DNA of 64,000 nucleotides from Shinisaurus crocodilurus (lineage: Eukaryota > Chordata > Lepidosauria > Squamata > Shinisauridae). Shown piece after piece: positions 11,245-24,035 of this stretch. Positions within the stretch are counted from its first letter, which is position 1. Every line of letters starts with the position of its first letter. Location of the stretch: assembly GCA_021292165.1 (NCBI GenBank), contig JAHFWL010000098.1, forward strand, positions 1 through 64,000, in the 5' to 3' direction. The notes under the pieces are model-generated. The model made no database searches and had not been told where the DNA came from. It was given only the letters and a program-made list of their open reading frames with translations. Made by a program: the position numbers and the translations under genes.

Positions 11245-12274
11245 TTCTGCACAGGAGTCTGCAATGGCAGGAACACTTGAGGTTTTTATTTACCTTGAAA
11301 TGTACATGTGAATCTGAGGATGTGAGAAGAACCAATAAAAAATGAGGGGGGAGGGATTCAACATACCGCTATAAGGTTTATACCGACTGACCCTGGTGTG
11401 TGACATGATAGAGCAGGACAAATGTCATCACAACAGTTGATGACATTATGTGTATGTCGTGAGATTCTGCATACGTATACCGAACTTAATGCAGTTTCGG
11501 AAGAAGTTTGCCTCGTGAAAGCAGGATTAATACCAAGTCTACAACGCAATAATTGGCACCGTGTGCCACGGGAGCAGAAGTAAATGTGAATTCAGTAAAT
11601 TGTGTGATTAAACTGTATTGGCATCAGAAGGCGTTTCAGTGTAGATGAGGCCATTATTTCAGTGTTGCCGAGATGCAATTCACTTATCCTGCACATGCTA
11701 TTTCTCTGCTGTAGTCTGTAGCAAACCTCTCAATGTGTTTTAATGAGGGGAAGGAGCATAAAGAACAGCCTTGCCAAACCCCATGACAAATGTCAGAAAC
11801 GTTCTGCCAGTGCGCTCATTTTGACATTTTACGTAGCTTGCTGTATTCTGAGTAAATAAGAAGAGTGCTCAATTGCTTCTATGCAGGATGCAATATCTGA
11901 TCTTGAAGAATTAATGGCTTGGCAAAATATTATTCTAGACATTCTGGGAGAGTCAAGGATGGGCAGAATTTGCAAAAGGAGGAGGAGGAGGAGGAGTTTA
12001 TAATTTCAAAAATTCCAGGATGTTACTTTGGAAGTGAAGACAGCTCTTTCCCATGATACTCTCAAGCTGTTTTGGCTTCTTGGAATCCATGATAAAGCAC
12101 TTCATCAAGACAACCTCTGACAAGCTGGTGAACCTCCACTACTAGCATAGAATAGGGTATAGTTTATCTATGTTTGTTGTGATGACTGTTTTGTTCCCCG
12201 CTGCAGCTGTATATGCCTACAGTACTGGCATACTGATACTGTCAGACAGACAAGTTTGACATAGGTGTAAATTT
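11245..12274. other. No gene; spacer with a short (GGA)n
   Basis: A (GGA)6-type run lies near 11978-11996. No coding region was recognised. Confidence 0.5.
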
Positions 12275-14408
12275 CATAGAATCATAGAAAAGTAGAGTTG
12301 GAAGGGGCCTACAAGGCCATCGAGCCCAACCCCCTGCTCAATGCAGGAATCCAGGTCAAAGCATCCCTGACAGATGTCTGTCCAGCTGCACCTTGAATGC
12401 CTCCAGAGTGGGAGAGCCCACCACCTCTCTACTACCACCTCTTTAGGTAGTTGATTCCATTGTCTTATTGCTCTGACAGTCAGGAAATTTTTCCTGATGG
12501 TGGAATCTGGGTTCCTGTAACTTGAGCCCATTATTCAGTCTCCTGCAAACTGGGATGATCGAGAAGAGATCCTGGCCCTCCTCTGTGTGACAACCCTTCA
12601 AGTACTGGAAGAGTGCTATCATATCTCCCCTCAGTCTCCTCTTCTGAAGGCTAAACATGCCCAGTTCTTTCAGTCTCTCCTCATAGGGCCTTGTTTCCAG
12701 TCCCTTTATCATCCTTGTTGCCCGCCTCTGAACCCTCTCCAGTTTGTCTACGTCCTTCTGAAAGTGTGGTGCCCAGAACTGGACGCAGTACTCAAGATGG
12801 GGCCTAACCAGTGCCGAGTAAAGGGGAATTATCACTTCCTGTGATTTGGAAGCTATACTTCTATTAATGCAGCCCAAAATAGCATTTGCCTTCTTTGCAG
12901 CCACATTGCATTGCTGGCTCATATTCAGTTTGTGATCTACCACAATTCCAAGATCCTTCTCACTTGTAGTATTGTTGAGCCAAGTGTCCCCCATTCTGTA
13001 AGTCTGCATTTGGTTTCCTCTCCCTAGCTGCAGCACTTGGCATTTATCCCTATTAAATTTCATTCTGTTGTTTTCGGCCCAGCGCTCCAGCCTATCGAGG
13101 TCACTTTGAATTTTGTTTCTGTCTTCCAGAGTATTAGCTGTTCCACCCAACTTTGTGTCATCTGCAAATTTGATAAGCATTTCCTGTACCTCCTCATCCA
13201 AGACATTAATAAAAATGTTGAAGAGCACTGGGCCCAGGACCGAGCCCTGTGGTACCCCGCTCGTTACCTCTCCCCAGTTTGAGAAGGAACCATTGATAAG
13301 CACTCTTTGAGTTCGATTCTGTAGCCAATTGTGGATTCACCTGACAGTTGTTCCATCTAGCCCACTTTTAGCTAGCTTGCTAATCAGGATATCATGAGGC
13401 ACTTTGTCGAAAGCTTTGCTGAAGTCCAGATATATGATGTCCACAGCATTCCCACAGTCCACAAGGGAGGTTACCCAATCAAAAAATGAGATCAGATTAG
13501 TCTGGCAGGATTTGTTCTTGACAAATCCATGCTGGCTTCTAGTAATCACTGCATTGTTTTCAAGGTGCTTGCAGACTGACTTCTTTATAATCTGCTCCAA
13601 AATTTTCCCAGGGATTGATGTCAGACTGACTGGCCTGTAGTTCGCAGGTTCCTCCTTCTTGCCCTTTTTGAAGATGGGAACAACATTTGCCCTCCTCCAG
13701 TCATCTGGTACTTCACCTGTCCTCCATGATTTCTCAAAGATAATAGACAGTGGTTCTGAGAGTTTTTCTGCCAGTTCCTTTATTACTCTAGGATGTAGCT
13801 CATCAGGCCCTGGAGATTTAAACTCCGTTCAGAGTAATCAGGTGCTCCTTGACCATTTGCCTATCAATCTCAAGCTGCAATCCTGCCCCTTCAGTCTGCA
13901 CTTCAGGTTTGCCTGGGGGGTCATAGACCCTCTTTTGGGAAAAGACGGAGCCGAAGTAGGAGTTGAACACTTCTGCCTTTTCTTTGTCTTCTGTTATCAA
14001 TTTGCCATCCTCATTGCGTAGTTGAACCACCATTTCTTTCTTCTGTCTTTTACTGTGCATGGATCTGAAGAAATCTTTCTTGTTGTTTTTTAGCATCCCT
14101 TGCTAACCTTAGCTCATTCTCAGCTTTAGCCTTCCTGACACTATTCCTGCAGTTCTGTGCTACCTGCCTGTACTCTTCCCTTGTAGCCTGTCCTACCTTC
14201 CACTTCCTATACGTGTCTTTTTTTGTTTTCAGGTCATCTTTGAGTTTATTGTGAAGCCACATTGGCTGCTTCTGTTGCCCTCTGCCTTTTTTCCTTGTGG
14301 GAATTGTTTGCAATTGTGCCTTTAAAATTTCCTTTTTAAAAAACTCCCACCCATCCTGGGCTCCTTTTCTCATTAGAGTCGCTTGCCATGGACCTTACTT
14401 ATCATTTA
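12275..14408 (-). pseudogene. CR1 LINE, 5'-truncated, broken ORF2 (reverse transcriptase)
   Basis: On the minus strand this carries a CR1 3' end (ATTCTATGA-like tail and the AGTTGGAAGGGGCCTACAAG block near 12295-12314) and about 2 kb of ORF2. From 5' to 3' I see the linker after the endonuclease, the RT blocks IIYLDFSKAFDKVPHD and SGVPQGSVLGPVLFNIF, the catalytic FADD, and the C-terminal RRATRMIKG...[16 protein letters not shown]. It reads the same subfamily as the copy at 60-64 kb. The frame is split into four or more pieces. One clear lesion is TGG to TGA in the 'R-W-IHNWLKN' block near 13338. It stops at about 14408, a few bases from a MITE, so the endonuclease and ORF1 are missing. It is dead; several plus-strand open frames here are its antisense shadow. 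Confidence 0.92.
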
Positions 14409-14415
14409 TCCAGTA

Positions 14416-14659
14416 CATTAATACCTTAGATTGCAAGTAACTTGGTTTGAGAGCGTTTTGCAAGACAAGCAAATTTTTAATTTTTTTTTTTTTTTTACTT
14501 GATATACAAGCGACGTCTTGCAATACAAGTACTGCAGTACGACTTAAATTAAAAATCTCTGTACAATTTTTTTTGGGGGGGATTTCGTTTTGATATAAGA
14601 GTGTTTGGGATTACAAGCACATTTCCGGAACGAATTATGCTCTCAATCCAAGGCATGAT
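14416..14659 (+). mobile_element. TA-flanked MITE (Tc1/mariner-pogo type), copy 2
   Basis: Same family and orientation as 10952-11200 and closely similar along its whole length. TA precedes it at 14414-14415; the right flank is TG, probably a decayed TA. An oligo-T/A run replaces the (TTTA)n of copy 1. It abuts the truncated 5' end of the minus-strand CR1. Confidence 0.75.
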
Positions 14660-15580
14660 TGTACTTCATGCCACAAGACATATTCAACATGGCAGGAGAA
14701 AGAGGGAAAGTGGATCCACACATTCCCACACTAAACACCATGTTTTTTTCTACATTATGAAGGCAAACTTCCATCACACACACACACAGTTTATACAGTG
14801 TCATCTCCACTACAACATGCCACCCAACTTGCTACCGGAGACAATGCATACTGAGACATATATTTCTATGTGCAGTTGCACAGTGGTCCCCACAGCATAC
14901 AAAGGAAAACCATAGTAACTTAACATAGAAAGTGAATGAGCATTTCTAACCTAAATGGGTGGCTGATCCAAAACTTTTCTTTTCCTGGATTTGTAAGGTT
15001 TGATTTCATGATTACTTTTTACTAAACTCCACATTTACAAAGTTCTGTGTTGCTGCATAATGAATGTTAAATATGGCTACTAAAATGTAAATTATTTCTT
15101 AAAGCAGTAATCTGAAGAGGCAAGAAATAAGTTCCAAATGATACAGGAAGTGTGGCCAAGGTTTTGAATACTGTGCTGACCTAACTACAGAGAATGTATA
15201 AGACATGGAAGCTGAAGGAAATTATTTGCAAAGGGAACCCCTGTCTAAAGGGGGTTCTACTTTATCTTTATGAATTTGCTGCAGACAAATGTACTATTTC
15301 AGCTCATAAACAGAGTGCACTAATCATAAATCCCCTCCTACAAACTACCACTACAGCAGGGTCCGAAGAACCATCTTGCCCTGAAGGGAGGGGAGAAGAA
15401 GCAGAAACACTTTGTTCAAGAAGAACAATCATTTCTCTTCTCTGTTTTACTCTATAAATTTAATTGATGCTTGTTATTTTAGTAATTGTTTACTTGAAGG
15501 ATCACTTTCACCTGTATCAACCTACCAGCACTTTAAGATCAGCAACAGAGGTCATTCTCACTTGCCCACCTTTCAGGGCA
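14660..15580. other. No gene; spacer
   Basis: Contains a short (CA)n near 14777-14788. Open frame 15194-15457 has no recognisable domain. Confidence 0.5.
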
Positions 15581-15584
15581 GTTA

Positions 15585-15966
15585 AGTGGGCAAGTCCATG
15601 AGAGAAGGCCTTTTCTGCAGTGGCCCCACACCTCTAGAATAGGTAGCCAGCAGGACTCCATCAGGCCCCATCATTGTAAGCTTTTAGGAAGGCCCTGAAG
15701 ACTTACTTGGGTTTTTTTGTGGGGGGCAGCTTCTCCTGAGTATATTTCACTGGACTGTTCTGAGGTTTTAGCTGCAATTGTGTTTTAGATTTTAGTACAG
15801 GCTGTGCTAAAGGTTATATTGCTGGTGTTTGTTGAGTTTATTAATTTTTGCTGTTTTATCATTGTTATATAGGATTTTATTGTATGGAATTTTATTGTGC
15901 AAGCCACCTCGGGAGGGCCTTTTCTCTTAAAGGGAGTCTAGAAATATTTTAAATAAATAAATAAAT
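15585..15966 (+). mobile_element. L2-like LINE 3' end fragment
   Basis: Starts in the degraded end of the RT frame (GAGAGAAGGCCTTTTCTGCA, sense strand), continues through a T-rich 3'UTR, then a block on 'CACCTCGGGAGGGCC' and a TAAATAAATAAATAAA tail at 15949-15964. It is 5'-truncated and inactive. Confidence 0.65.
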
Positions 15967-17752
15967 TCATGTAGACCATTCTGTGAGGATCTCTGTGAGG
16001 AAAAGCAATATATAAATACCTCAAATAAATAAAAGGACTGCTAATCAAACAAGAAACACTACTAGTGTAATCTTATGCAAGTTACTCCAAAAGAAGTGTC
16101 CACAGGATTCCAGCCTGTCACTAGCTACATCCACATATGGAAAAGGTCATTTTCTAAAATCAGCAAAGGTCCTAAAGGGAAAAAAAGGCAAAAGAAACCT
16201 TCACACCTTACTACCCTTACTACTGCTACAGAATGTAGCAGGGGTTAGACTTTGGCAAGATCTAGGGAAGAGCAGGATAACAGCAATATCGAGAACTGTA
16301 ACTATCTAGAAAGGCAGCCTCCAAAGAAAATATGGAGACAAGATTCTACCACAGTTTTCCAGTGTTCTGGGCTGACACATTCCTCTGAAGTAGTAGGTCT
16401 TTGTCAGTTTCAGTGACAGAACTGTGGGCTGCCTGGATACAGTGCGTGCTCCCATCTGGTAATTTCAGGTTTCTTCTAACAACTGAAATGTTAGAAGAGA
16501 GCATGTTCTAATCCATATCACACCAACAGAGTTAATTGACAGAATCCCATCATCTATCCTCTAGGCTTCATGCTATTAGAAGAATATCGCTTGGCCCACT
16601 AATCATCCAGAGCCATGTTCCAGCTGGTTGGGCTTGTGGGCGAAAGCCATCCCTTTTTTAAAAATCCCTATTAAGACACAGGTGGTTCATTACCAGCTTT
16701 GTCTTAAATTTTAACCTCCAAGAGAGCTGTCAAGCTTAATTCGTCAATGTATCGAAGGTATTTCGGTACACTCCAACGAAGAGTGCTAAGAAGGTCAGAG
16801 GTATCACCACATGGGTTTCATAAACAACTTGTGAGGAAAGAGATGGCTGCAAGAGAAGAACTTTCAACTAGGGTTTTTAAAGCAAATACTAGGCACGTGT
16901 TTTCCTGTGAAATGAGCAATGACAGAGAAAGTTACCATCCCCAACTACAATATATAAGAACATTAAAAATCTCCCACCTCCACCGAAGATGATGTGTGCT
17001 ACAAATACCAAGTCAGCTATCAGACATAAGAATGCCAGAGAGCAGAGCACTCCTCAAATGGCCGCCTGAGAGGTATAGGATGGCGTGGAGCTGGAGTGGG
17101 GCTCCACCAAGAGGGGCACGTCTGTCTCAAGGCCCCATTCACAGCAGTGGAAAGTTCCATGGGCATAAATCTACCACCAGTAGTAGGCCCCAAAATGGGG
17201 AGTTCCGGGGTGAGGCAAGGGCAGCCTTTGGTCTGCTGGATCCCAAGACCCTTCCAGTTTCCCACAAAGCCTCTGAATTGGGCCCATTGCCTACTCCAGC
17301 CTCAGACAGGCTGGGATAGGTATTTTCCCTCCTATTGGGACCGACAGTTAGGGAAAATAAAGAAAAAGCACTAGCAACGGAAGATGAAAATTCTTACCCA
17401 CCCACTTTGGAAATGGTGGATGATCTACTACTTCTCTTCCACCCCCCCACCCCCCTTAGGACTGCACTCTAAGTCAGGTTGTTCAATCCCCCTTAAGTTA
17501 AAACAGCTAGACTCTGTGAATTATCTGGGAGCCTCTATGGCTGAAACACTGCTGGGCAGGTGTAGACCTAGTCAATTGCTTGGGTGGGTACATAGGTATA
17601 TTGAAATTTATGGCACGGCAGCAGCTAGGTCATATTGCACGATACAGTAGTCCTTGCGTGAGAGACCACTGGAAGCCCCATATAAGCAGACACAGGTATT
17701 ATATATCTATATCTTAAGCTGAAGCAGGTTATCTGCCCAATTTTGTATCATA
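15967..17752. other. No gene; spacer
   Basis: A second short A/T tail (AATATATAAATACCTC near 16007) may be another L2-type relic. A 9-bp hairpin (CTTCTAACA/TGTTAGAAG) lies near 16475-16500. Open frames at 16747-17374 overlap on three frames and both strands with no domain. Confidence 0.45.
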
Positions 17753-17938
17753 GGCGGCTGTCTTACGTCAAGTCAGATCACGGCTCCATCTGACTCATTA
17801 TTGTCTACACTGACTGCAGTGGCTCTCCGGGGTTTCAGTCAGAGGTCCTTCCCAGCCCTATCTGGACATACTGGTGATTAAACTTGGGACCACTCGCAGG
17901 TAAAGCATGTGCTCTACCACTGAGTCACAGCCCTTCCT
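17753..17938 (-). mobile_element. tRNA-derived SINE (not Sauria type), copy 1
   Basis: On the minus strand it starts with a tRNA-like head: an A-box region (TGACTCAGTGGTAGAGCA, from 17908-17925) and a degraded B box, followed by a body (CCCTGGAGAGCC-type block near 17820) and a 3' part matching the reverse of GTCTTACGTCAAGTCAGATC. A better preserved copy is at 54985-55170. No coding capacity; pol III transcription inferred from the tRNA head. Confidence 0.75.
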
Positions 17939-19465
17939 CAAAGTGTGAGGTAAGACTACTGAGGCATTGTTTGTACCGTGACTGATATGTGCTAAGTCAT
18001 AATTTGCTAAGGTATACTTCAGAGGAAGCTACTTCCAAATGATCTTTTTGAGAATGGGAGCCATTTTCCATGATGATGTACTCCTATCTGGCCGGAGGCT
18101 TCTGCATGTATGACACAACTAGATGTGGAGGGGGCAGTCATGTAGGTCTTTCCTACAGAATCAGCACCGAACAGTTTAATGCTTTGTCATCCTGTAACCG
18201 AAAGGTGCAAGGCACCACCTGACAGATGTAGGCAAGATTAATCTCATCCTTGTTGTTTACAAATGATTGAAGAAATCCACAGTCACCGCCTTAGTGGAGG
18301 AAATTTTGATTTAGGTATCAGCACAAAAGGGGAGAGGCATGGAGTCATATGGATGCACTTTTAGAACTTGGCAGAGGCACAACTGCAATATCTATCCAGT
18401 TAAATCATGTTACAGAATCAATATTTTGTAAAATGAAAAAGCACTGTGCATGGTACAAAGCAATTGTTCTGATACCAACATATGTTCAAAATAAAATAAA
18501 ATAATGAACTGGATCATTTCCTTTTCGTTTGTGCAAGGGGTCACTGCACTTTATTTTTGTTTCCTTGTGATACTTGTTTTCAGAGAAATGACGAAGTTTC
18601 TTCTTTCCAACTCCCATGTATAAAGGATCAAAGAGAACTGGTACAGATAAAGATAGGCAAAGAAACAGTTAGGAAATAGGAAATTAAAAGTACAGCATCA
18701 GTATATTTTAAAGAAACTTTATCTTTTCATCTTCAACCCTTATTCTGAATTTCAAAAAAATACAAATATTACATGCTAAAAGAATGACATTGAAAACGAG
18801 TCATAAACCAGGTTTTCTTCTCTACTGCAAGTATCAATTCAGTGAAAGCCACACAATATGTAAAGGGGTGGTGGGGGAGTTGCACATCTGTAAGAATATC
18901 CAGTCTCAAGAATCTACAAATGCCAGGGCCGTGCTTTAGCTCATGATCATCCCCCCCCCCCGCCCACCTCTCACATGACTGCTGGGGATGACGGTGAAAC
19001 CAATGTAGTCTGGAAAGATGGTTACCTGCTGCCACCACAAAAGACATGCAAAGAGAATACACGCCTGCCTTTACCAGAGCTGTAGCCCATGCTTCTGTGT
19101 GCACACTACAATACAGAGCAGGGGGTACAACTAGCTCTGAGGTGCAGACCGCACCAGCTGTTTCCAGCATGCTATGAAACATCTCACAACCAACGTAATG
19201 TACCTATTACAGCTTATCAAAGACTGGAGGATAGATGGAGGCACAACCAACACATTTCTCTTCCATGGAATTCCATTTGGCAAAAGGAGGGAACAAGAGA
19301 TCCATTGCCTGGTGACTGACCAATGTAGCTTTCTCTAGCCCCCGTGTTTTGGCCTTATGTGACCTCCATCCTAGCAGCTCATGAGCAATACCAAAGCACA
19401 ATGATGTATCTTAGGACATTTTAAACTGATATTTAAGAATGTGCTTGGAATGGATGCAAGTGTTA
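17939..19465. other. No gene; spacer with a C-rich run
   Basis: An oligo-C run is at about 18951-18961. Frames 18769-19182 (minus) and 19089-19319 (plus) oppose each other and show no domain. Confidence 0.45.
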
Positions 19466-19815
19466 GGAGAGGCCCTTCTCTCGAGACTGCCACCTTCAGA
19501 GGTGTGAAAGAGGGCCTTCTTGGTGGCCGCTCTTTGGCTGTGGAACTCCCTGCCGAGGGAGGCTAGGTTTGTTCCCTCTCTGCTGTCCTTCTGCTGGCAG
19601 GCAAAGATTGCTTTATTCAAGTGGGCCTTTGGTGTGGAAGCTGTTGGGCTGGAGGTTGTTTTTACTCTGTTATTGTTGTGTTTTTAATTGTGTTTAATGT
19701 ACTTCTTTCATTATTGTTTTTATCATGTTTATTAGTGATTGAAAGCTGCCTTGAGTGCCATTTTTGGTAGAAAGGTGGGGTACATGTCAAATAAATAAAT
19801 AAATAAATAAATATT
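19466..19815 (+). mobile_element. L2-like LINE 3' end fragment
   Basis: The sense strand encodes the end of an RT frame (block for 'TTGGTGGCCGCTCTTTGGCT', then GGAACTCCCTGCC), a T-rich 3'UTR, the block AAGCTGCCTTGAGTGCC and a (AAAT)n tail at 19789-19812. 5'-truncated and inactive. Confidence 0.7.
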
Positions 19816-22257
19816 AAAACTTTTGAGTCAGCTGCATTGGTGGTACATTCAGCAACACTGGATACGTAAGGGCCAGGGTGGTTGAGTGTCAGGCTTCAAT
19901 GAATACACTCTCCCTACTATGAGTGCCTCCCCCCTTGGCAACTACCCTTGCTGCACATGCCCAGCACAAAGATCCCTTCTCCCAATTTCTCCTGGTGTTA
20001 AAAACAACTCAGAAGAGGGAGGGAGTGATTTCTCTCCCTTCCTGCTTGGATTTTGCAGAAGCAACAAGGCACTATCAGTGCCTTCCACTTCCTCATGATG
20101 GAAAACAGCCCTCCTTTTCTGTGGTTCATGGAGTATTCAAAGGATGAAAACGGTGTTTACAGAACAGTGCCTTGCCATCTTCTGCAAATCCCCAGTGCAA
20201 TGGCTGAGAAAACATCACTTCCATCTCCCTGAGTTAGTGCTGGGTAAAAACCAAAAGACTTGCAGCCTAAGATATTCCTTAACCACCTGGATGCCATTAA
20301 GCGACTCACAAGCTGTTTATACAATTCACTTATCCTGAGACAACAGCCCAGAAACTTGCTTCATACAAGTTCATTTACACTGTGAACTCATTTTCTGCAG
20401 AGGCTGAAGAACGTTGAAAGAAAACAAGTGATCCCTGGCAAGATCCCAGGCTTGAATCTCTTTTTGCCTCACAATCATGTACACACCAGTAAGGTTGTAG
20501 CCTGTGGTATGCGAAGGTGGGCAGCATTCAGAGTCTGAGAGAGAAGCACAAAGGTTCTCTCTCAGACTCTATTGCACAATGGAAAACTTGTGTTTGCCAC
20601 CAAGTGTACATTCAACAGATAGCCACAGTCAATCCCACCTCCCCAGTTAGAATACACGAGACATGTGCACCCAAACATGTATGCCACATTTGCACATTAC
20701 GTTTCAGGTGCACACCTAAAATAAGTGACATGTATGTCTAAGAAATTGAAATGTGTGACGCATCCAACAGAACCCTATGAATATCGGAATCTTATCGAAC
20801 CAAGGGCGTATGGCTGAAACTCCAGAATTCTTGTTCATGTTGACTGCGGCATTTTTATTAGCTCAATCTTGATGGTTCAGTGCCAACTACTGAATCAAAG
20901 GTCGTATACTGACCTGTGCATCATATAAGCTAACTAGATCAGAGTTGACCTAGAATGGTTGAGACAAGCAGTACACTACATACTGCTAATTACTTAGAGG
21001 GGGGGGGACTATGCATACCATCAAAGGGAGAGTAATAGAAGCCCTTAGGAACATAAAACACAGATGTGTCTCTCAGTATAACATTGATGGCCAGCTTGAA
21101 AGCTACAAAGACTGAAGAAATCAGTGCCAAATAATCCATTCTGATCTGAAAGTGATTTTTGCAGGACTGAAGTTAATAAAGTTCTTTGGTTAATCCCCTG
21201 GAGGGCAGCTATGGCAAAAGAATTTCCCAATCATCCTTGCTCTTACATAATCTAAAAAAGAACCAGGTTGAATTCCAGGCAAAAGTGTTTGTTTTAAACT
21301 CGCAGACAATACACCTTCCTCAAGAACCTTACAGCATTGTTTTAAAATATTAATACAAGAGCCATGGACTGCACCTTGAATCTGTGGCCTTATGAAGGAA
21401 AGCTGCAGAGCCTTAAGAAAATGCAAAGATCTTTCAGTGGAATCATTATGCATTAAAAATTAAGGAACGCAGGAAGAAGCACAGCTCAGCACCCTTCTGA
21501 TAAACATCTTTAGCAGATTCAAAGAGCAGTGTCCTGCTAATGAAGCTGTGAACTGGTTTCTCCAGCATGTAAACAGCGTATTTTGCAGGAATGTGGACAC
21601 TTTACTCTGTTTTGTGCTCGACCTACTTAAAGAATTACATACAGGTCTGATGACTCCAACCTAAATTAAAATTAAATAAAAATTAGAATATGTGTTGTAG
21701 TTGCAGTTTTCATTTCAATATTTGTAGCAATCATTTTTACCTTCCTCCAGCTGGATTGCAGGCCTCATGAGGAACCACTGCAAATTAGTTCATGGCTGTG
21801 TAAGTTTCTGCTTCATTACCCAACATAGAGATAATTGTGGGAAGTTTGTGGATTCTCCCCTCCCCACCCCGTTACTAATTCTCTATAGAAAGACGACCTC
21901 TCTCTTGGTGATCTCCTTAATGGCTTACAGGCTTATCTGGTGTTCCATCTTTATTCAAACTTTCTAATTGCTTTTAATGTTTCAAATCAATTAATAAAAT
22001 GATTGATGTCACCAGAGGATAAAACAAAAACTCAAGGAGAGCTAGAATAAAATGTGGAGCTCACTTTTCCATTTTTGAACTGTAAATGAAGGTAGAAAAC
22101 AAAAACATTCTATTTCTGCATATGTACTTGAGATGCTCTAACTTTGGCCCAAGCCATTCATTTTTGAGATGTCAAAACTGGCACCTCATTTTCATGTGTT
22201 AAATCTGTCACTTTATTTCAACAAAAACATGTTGCTTTGTTTCTCCATGCTCTAGGG
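19816..22257. other. No gene; spacer
   Basis: Holds the hairpin at 20530-20570 and a G8 run near 21000. Open frames (19886-20147, 20144-20338, 21190-21453 minus) are short and domain-free. Confidence 0.45.
20530..20570. repeat. Snap-back hairpin: 16-bp perfect arms, 9-nt loop
   Basis: AGAGTCTGAGAGAGAA at 20530-20545 is exactly reverse-complemented at 20555-20570. No transposon ends are visible. Confidence 0.9.
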
Positions 22258-22394
22258 CAGTTTTCCCTAGCCTGGTGCCCTCCAGATGCTTTGGACTTCA
22301 ATACCCATCAGCCGCTGGGTAGCATGGCCAATGGTCAGGAATGCTGGGAGTTGTAGTCCAAAATATCTGGAGGGCACCAGGTTGGGGACAGCTG
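22258..22394 (+). mobile_element. hAT-type MITE with 8-bp target duplication
   Basis: Starts CAGTTTTCCCTAGCCTGGTG and ends in the complementary GGTTGGGGACAGCTG. Flanks CTCTAGGG (22250-22257) and CTCAAGGG (22395-22402) match at 7/8. The two halves are inverted repeats of each other (CTCCAGATGCTTTGGACTTC against GTCCAAAATATCTGGAG), so the whole element can fold on itself. Non-coding. Confidence 0.85.
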
Positions 22395-22402
22395 CTCAAG
22401 GG

Positions 22403-23704
22403 TAAGTCCACAGCCTGCCCAATAGCCTTGCTTTTCTGAACAACTTCTTTTTCTTATTTTCTTATTTGCAGTTGCGCAAACTGATACACATTATAGCAGT
22501 GGGCTGATGCATGTGTATTGACATTTTACATGCACAAAATCAGTATTTCTGGTTGTGCCACTATTTCCATTCAGTTTTGCTGCCTTTGCCTCGCCTTGCC
22601 TTGATGTAGCAGCACATGTATAATTGAGATGGGGAGAATAACAAAGTTGGACTTGCAGGCACATGCAGATACACCATTCCAGAAGATGCCAGCTTCAGGC
22701 TCAAAAAATTAGGTTGAACATTACACTTTGCGCCATATGCACCCCGGTCTATTTCTAGTTGTGCACAGCTATGCCCGACTTTAATTGTTGTGGGAAACGA
22801 TCAAGCTTTGAAGACTTATTTATTCCAAACTGCTTTTATGTTTGGTATTTAATTGTTGTTGGTTTAAACTACTGAAGTTAGTTATTTTAACAACTTATTT
22901 TTGCTGCCTGTTCGTATATTTTTATATTGTTTACTCTGCTGATATTGTTTTCTCTGCTGCTGCAATAATATTTTTAGATGTGGTAGTGGGTTTTAGCAAA
23001 CTTCTTCCCTAGGGCCCACCCCCCTCTCCCCAGCCCCTCTCCCCAGCCCCTCCCTCTCTCCCAGTTTTAGGTTCTGGCGATGGCCACTGCCCACTGCTGG
23101 CATGCGATCCTGGGTCATCCAGCAGTCAGGATGAAAAAGGTCCCCTATCCTGCCCTATACCATTCACAAAACAATAGCAGAGAAAAGCATGGGTTTTATA
23201 TGGGTTTGCAGGTGTTAAATTTGTCAGAATATGAAACAACGCCTTCAGAAATTCACATTCCATTCCCACTGAAGTAATCTGATGCCAGTGTTATTTTTAT
23301 TTCAAGTGTATCCTAATTGGTATGTGTAAAAAGTAGCTAAGAAATTATCTCTCATGTAACTGAAGGTCAGCAAGTACACCATATTGCAATGTTGTTAACT
23401 TCTCAACACTGTTTGGAATCCTATAGCTGGAGGTTATCAGAGACTTGCGGAGGCCTCAAAGTTGTGTGACCTCAGCAGTGCTGAAGGTCACCATGAGAAG
23501 TTGCCAAGGGCAGCTTTATGGCTACATAGCATACCTGTTAACAAAGCGTTTTTAAGTCAGAGATAAACAAGCACACACAAAACCCTGGAACACTTCACGA
23601 ATACAAAATGCATCATGTAATACAGCAGAGGGAATGAACATGCCTTAGAGCACAACAGAAAACTGAATGAGTGGCCAAACTAACACAGTGCCTCTGAAGC
23701 CAGC
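22403..23704. other. No gene; spacer with a possible L2 3'UTR relic
   Basis: About 22790-22990 is T-rich and resembles an L2 3'UTR (GAAGACTTATTTATTCCAAA) but lacks a clear tail, so I leave it unassigned. A C-rich tract with three CTCCCCAGCCCC-like units is at 23019-23060. Confidence 0.4.
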
Positions 23705-24035
23705 TTCTGAAAGTCAGTGTGGCATAGTGGTTAGAGCAGAGGTAAGCACTCTGGTGTCCTTCAGATGTTCTGGATTCCACCTCCCAACAGCCCCAGCCAT
23801 CATGACTAATGGTCAAGGGGTTATGAGAACTGTCATGCAAAACATCTGGAGGGCACTGGGTAAGAGTGTCAGACTAAGTGCAGGGAGATCCAGGTTCAAA
23901 TCCCCACACAGTCACTATCTCTCAGCCTAAGCTACCTCGCAGGATAGTTGTGAAGATAAAAGGGGTGGGGGTGGGGAGAAGAACTTTATACTGCCTTGAG
24001 CTCCTTGGAAGAAAGTCAAGATACAAATGAACTGA
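23705..24035 (+). mobile_element. Sauria-type SINE, split by a hAT MITE
   Basis: The tRNA-like head (GTGTGGCATAGTGGTTAGAG, 23717-23736) resumes at 23867 with the B-box region (GGTTCAAATCCCC, near 23893-23905). It continues through CTCAGCCTAAGCTACCTC and the BovB-like 3' end GCCTTGAGCTCCTTGGA near 23994-24010. The head and body are separated by the 122-bp element at 23737-23858 and its target duplication. No coding capacity. Confidence 0.85.
23737..23858 (+). mobile_element. hAT-type MITE nested in a Sauria SINE
   Basis: Starts CAGAGG and ends GGGCACTG. Flanks GGTTAGAG (23729-23736) and GGTAAGAG (23859-23866) match at 7/8, and removing the element plus one flank restores a continuous SINE head. 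Same family as 22258-22394. Confidence 0.88.
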
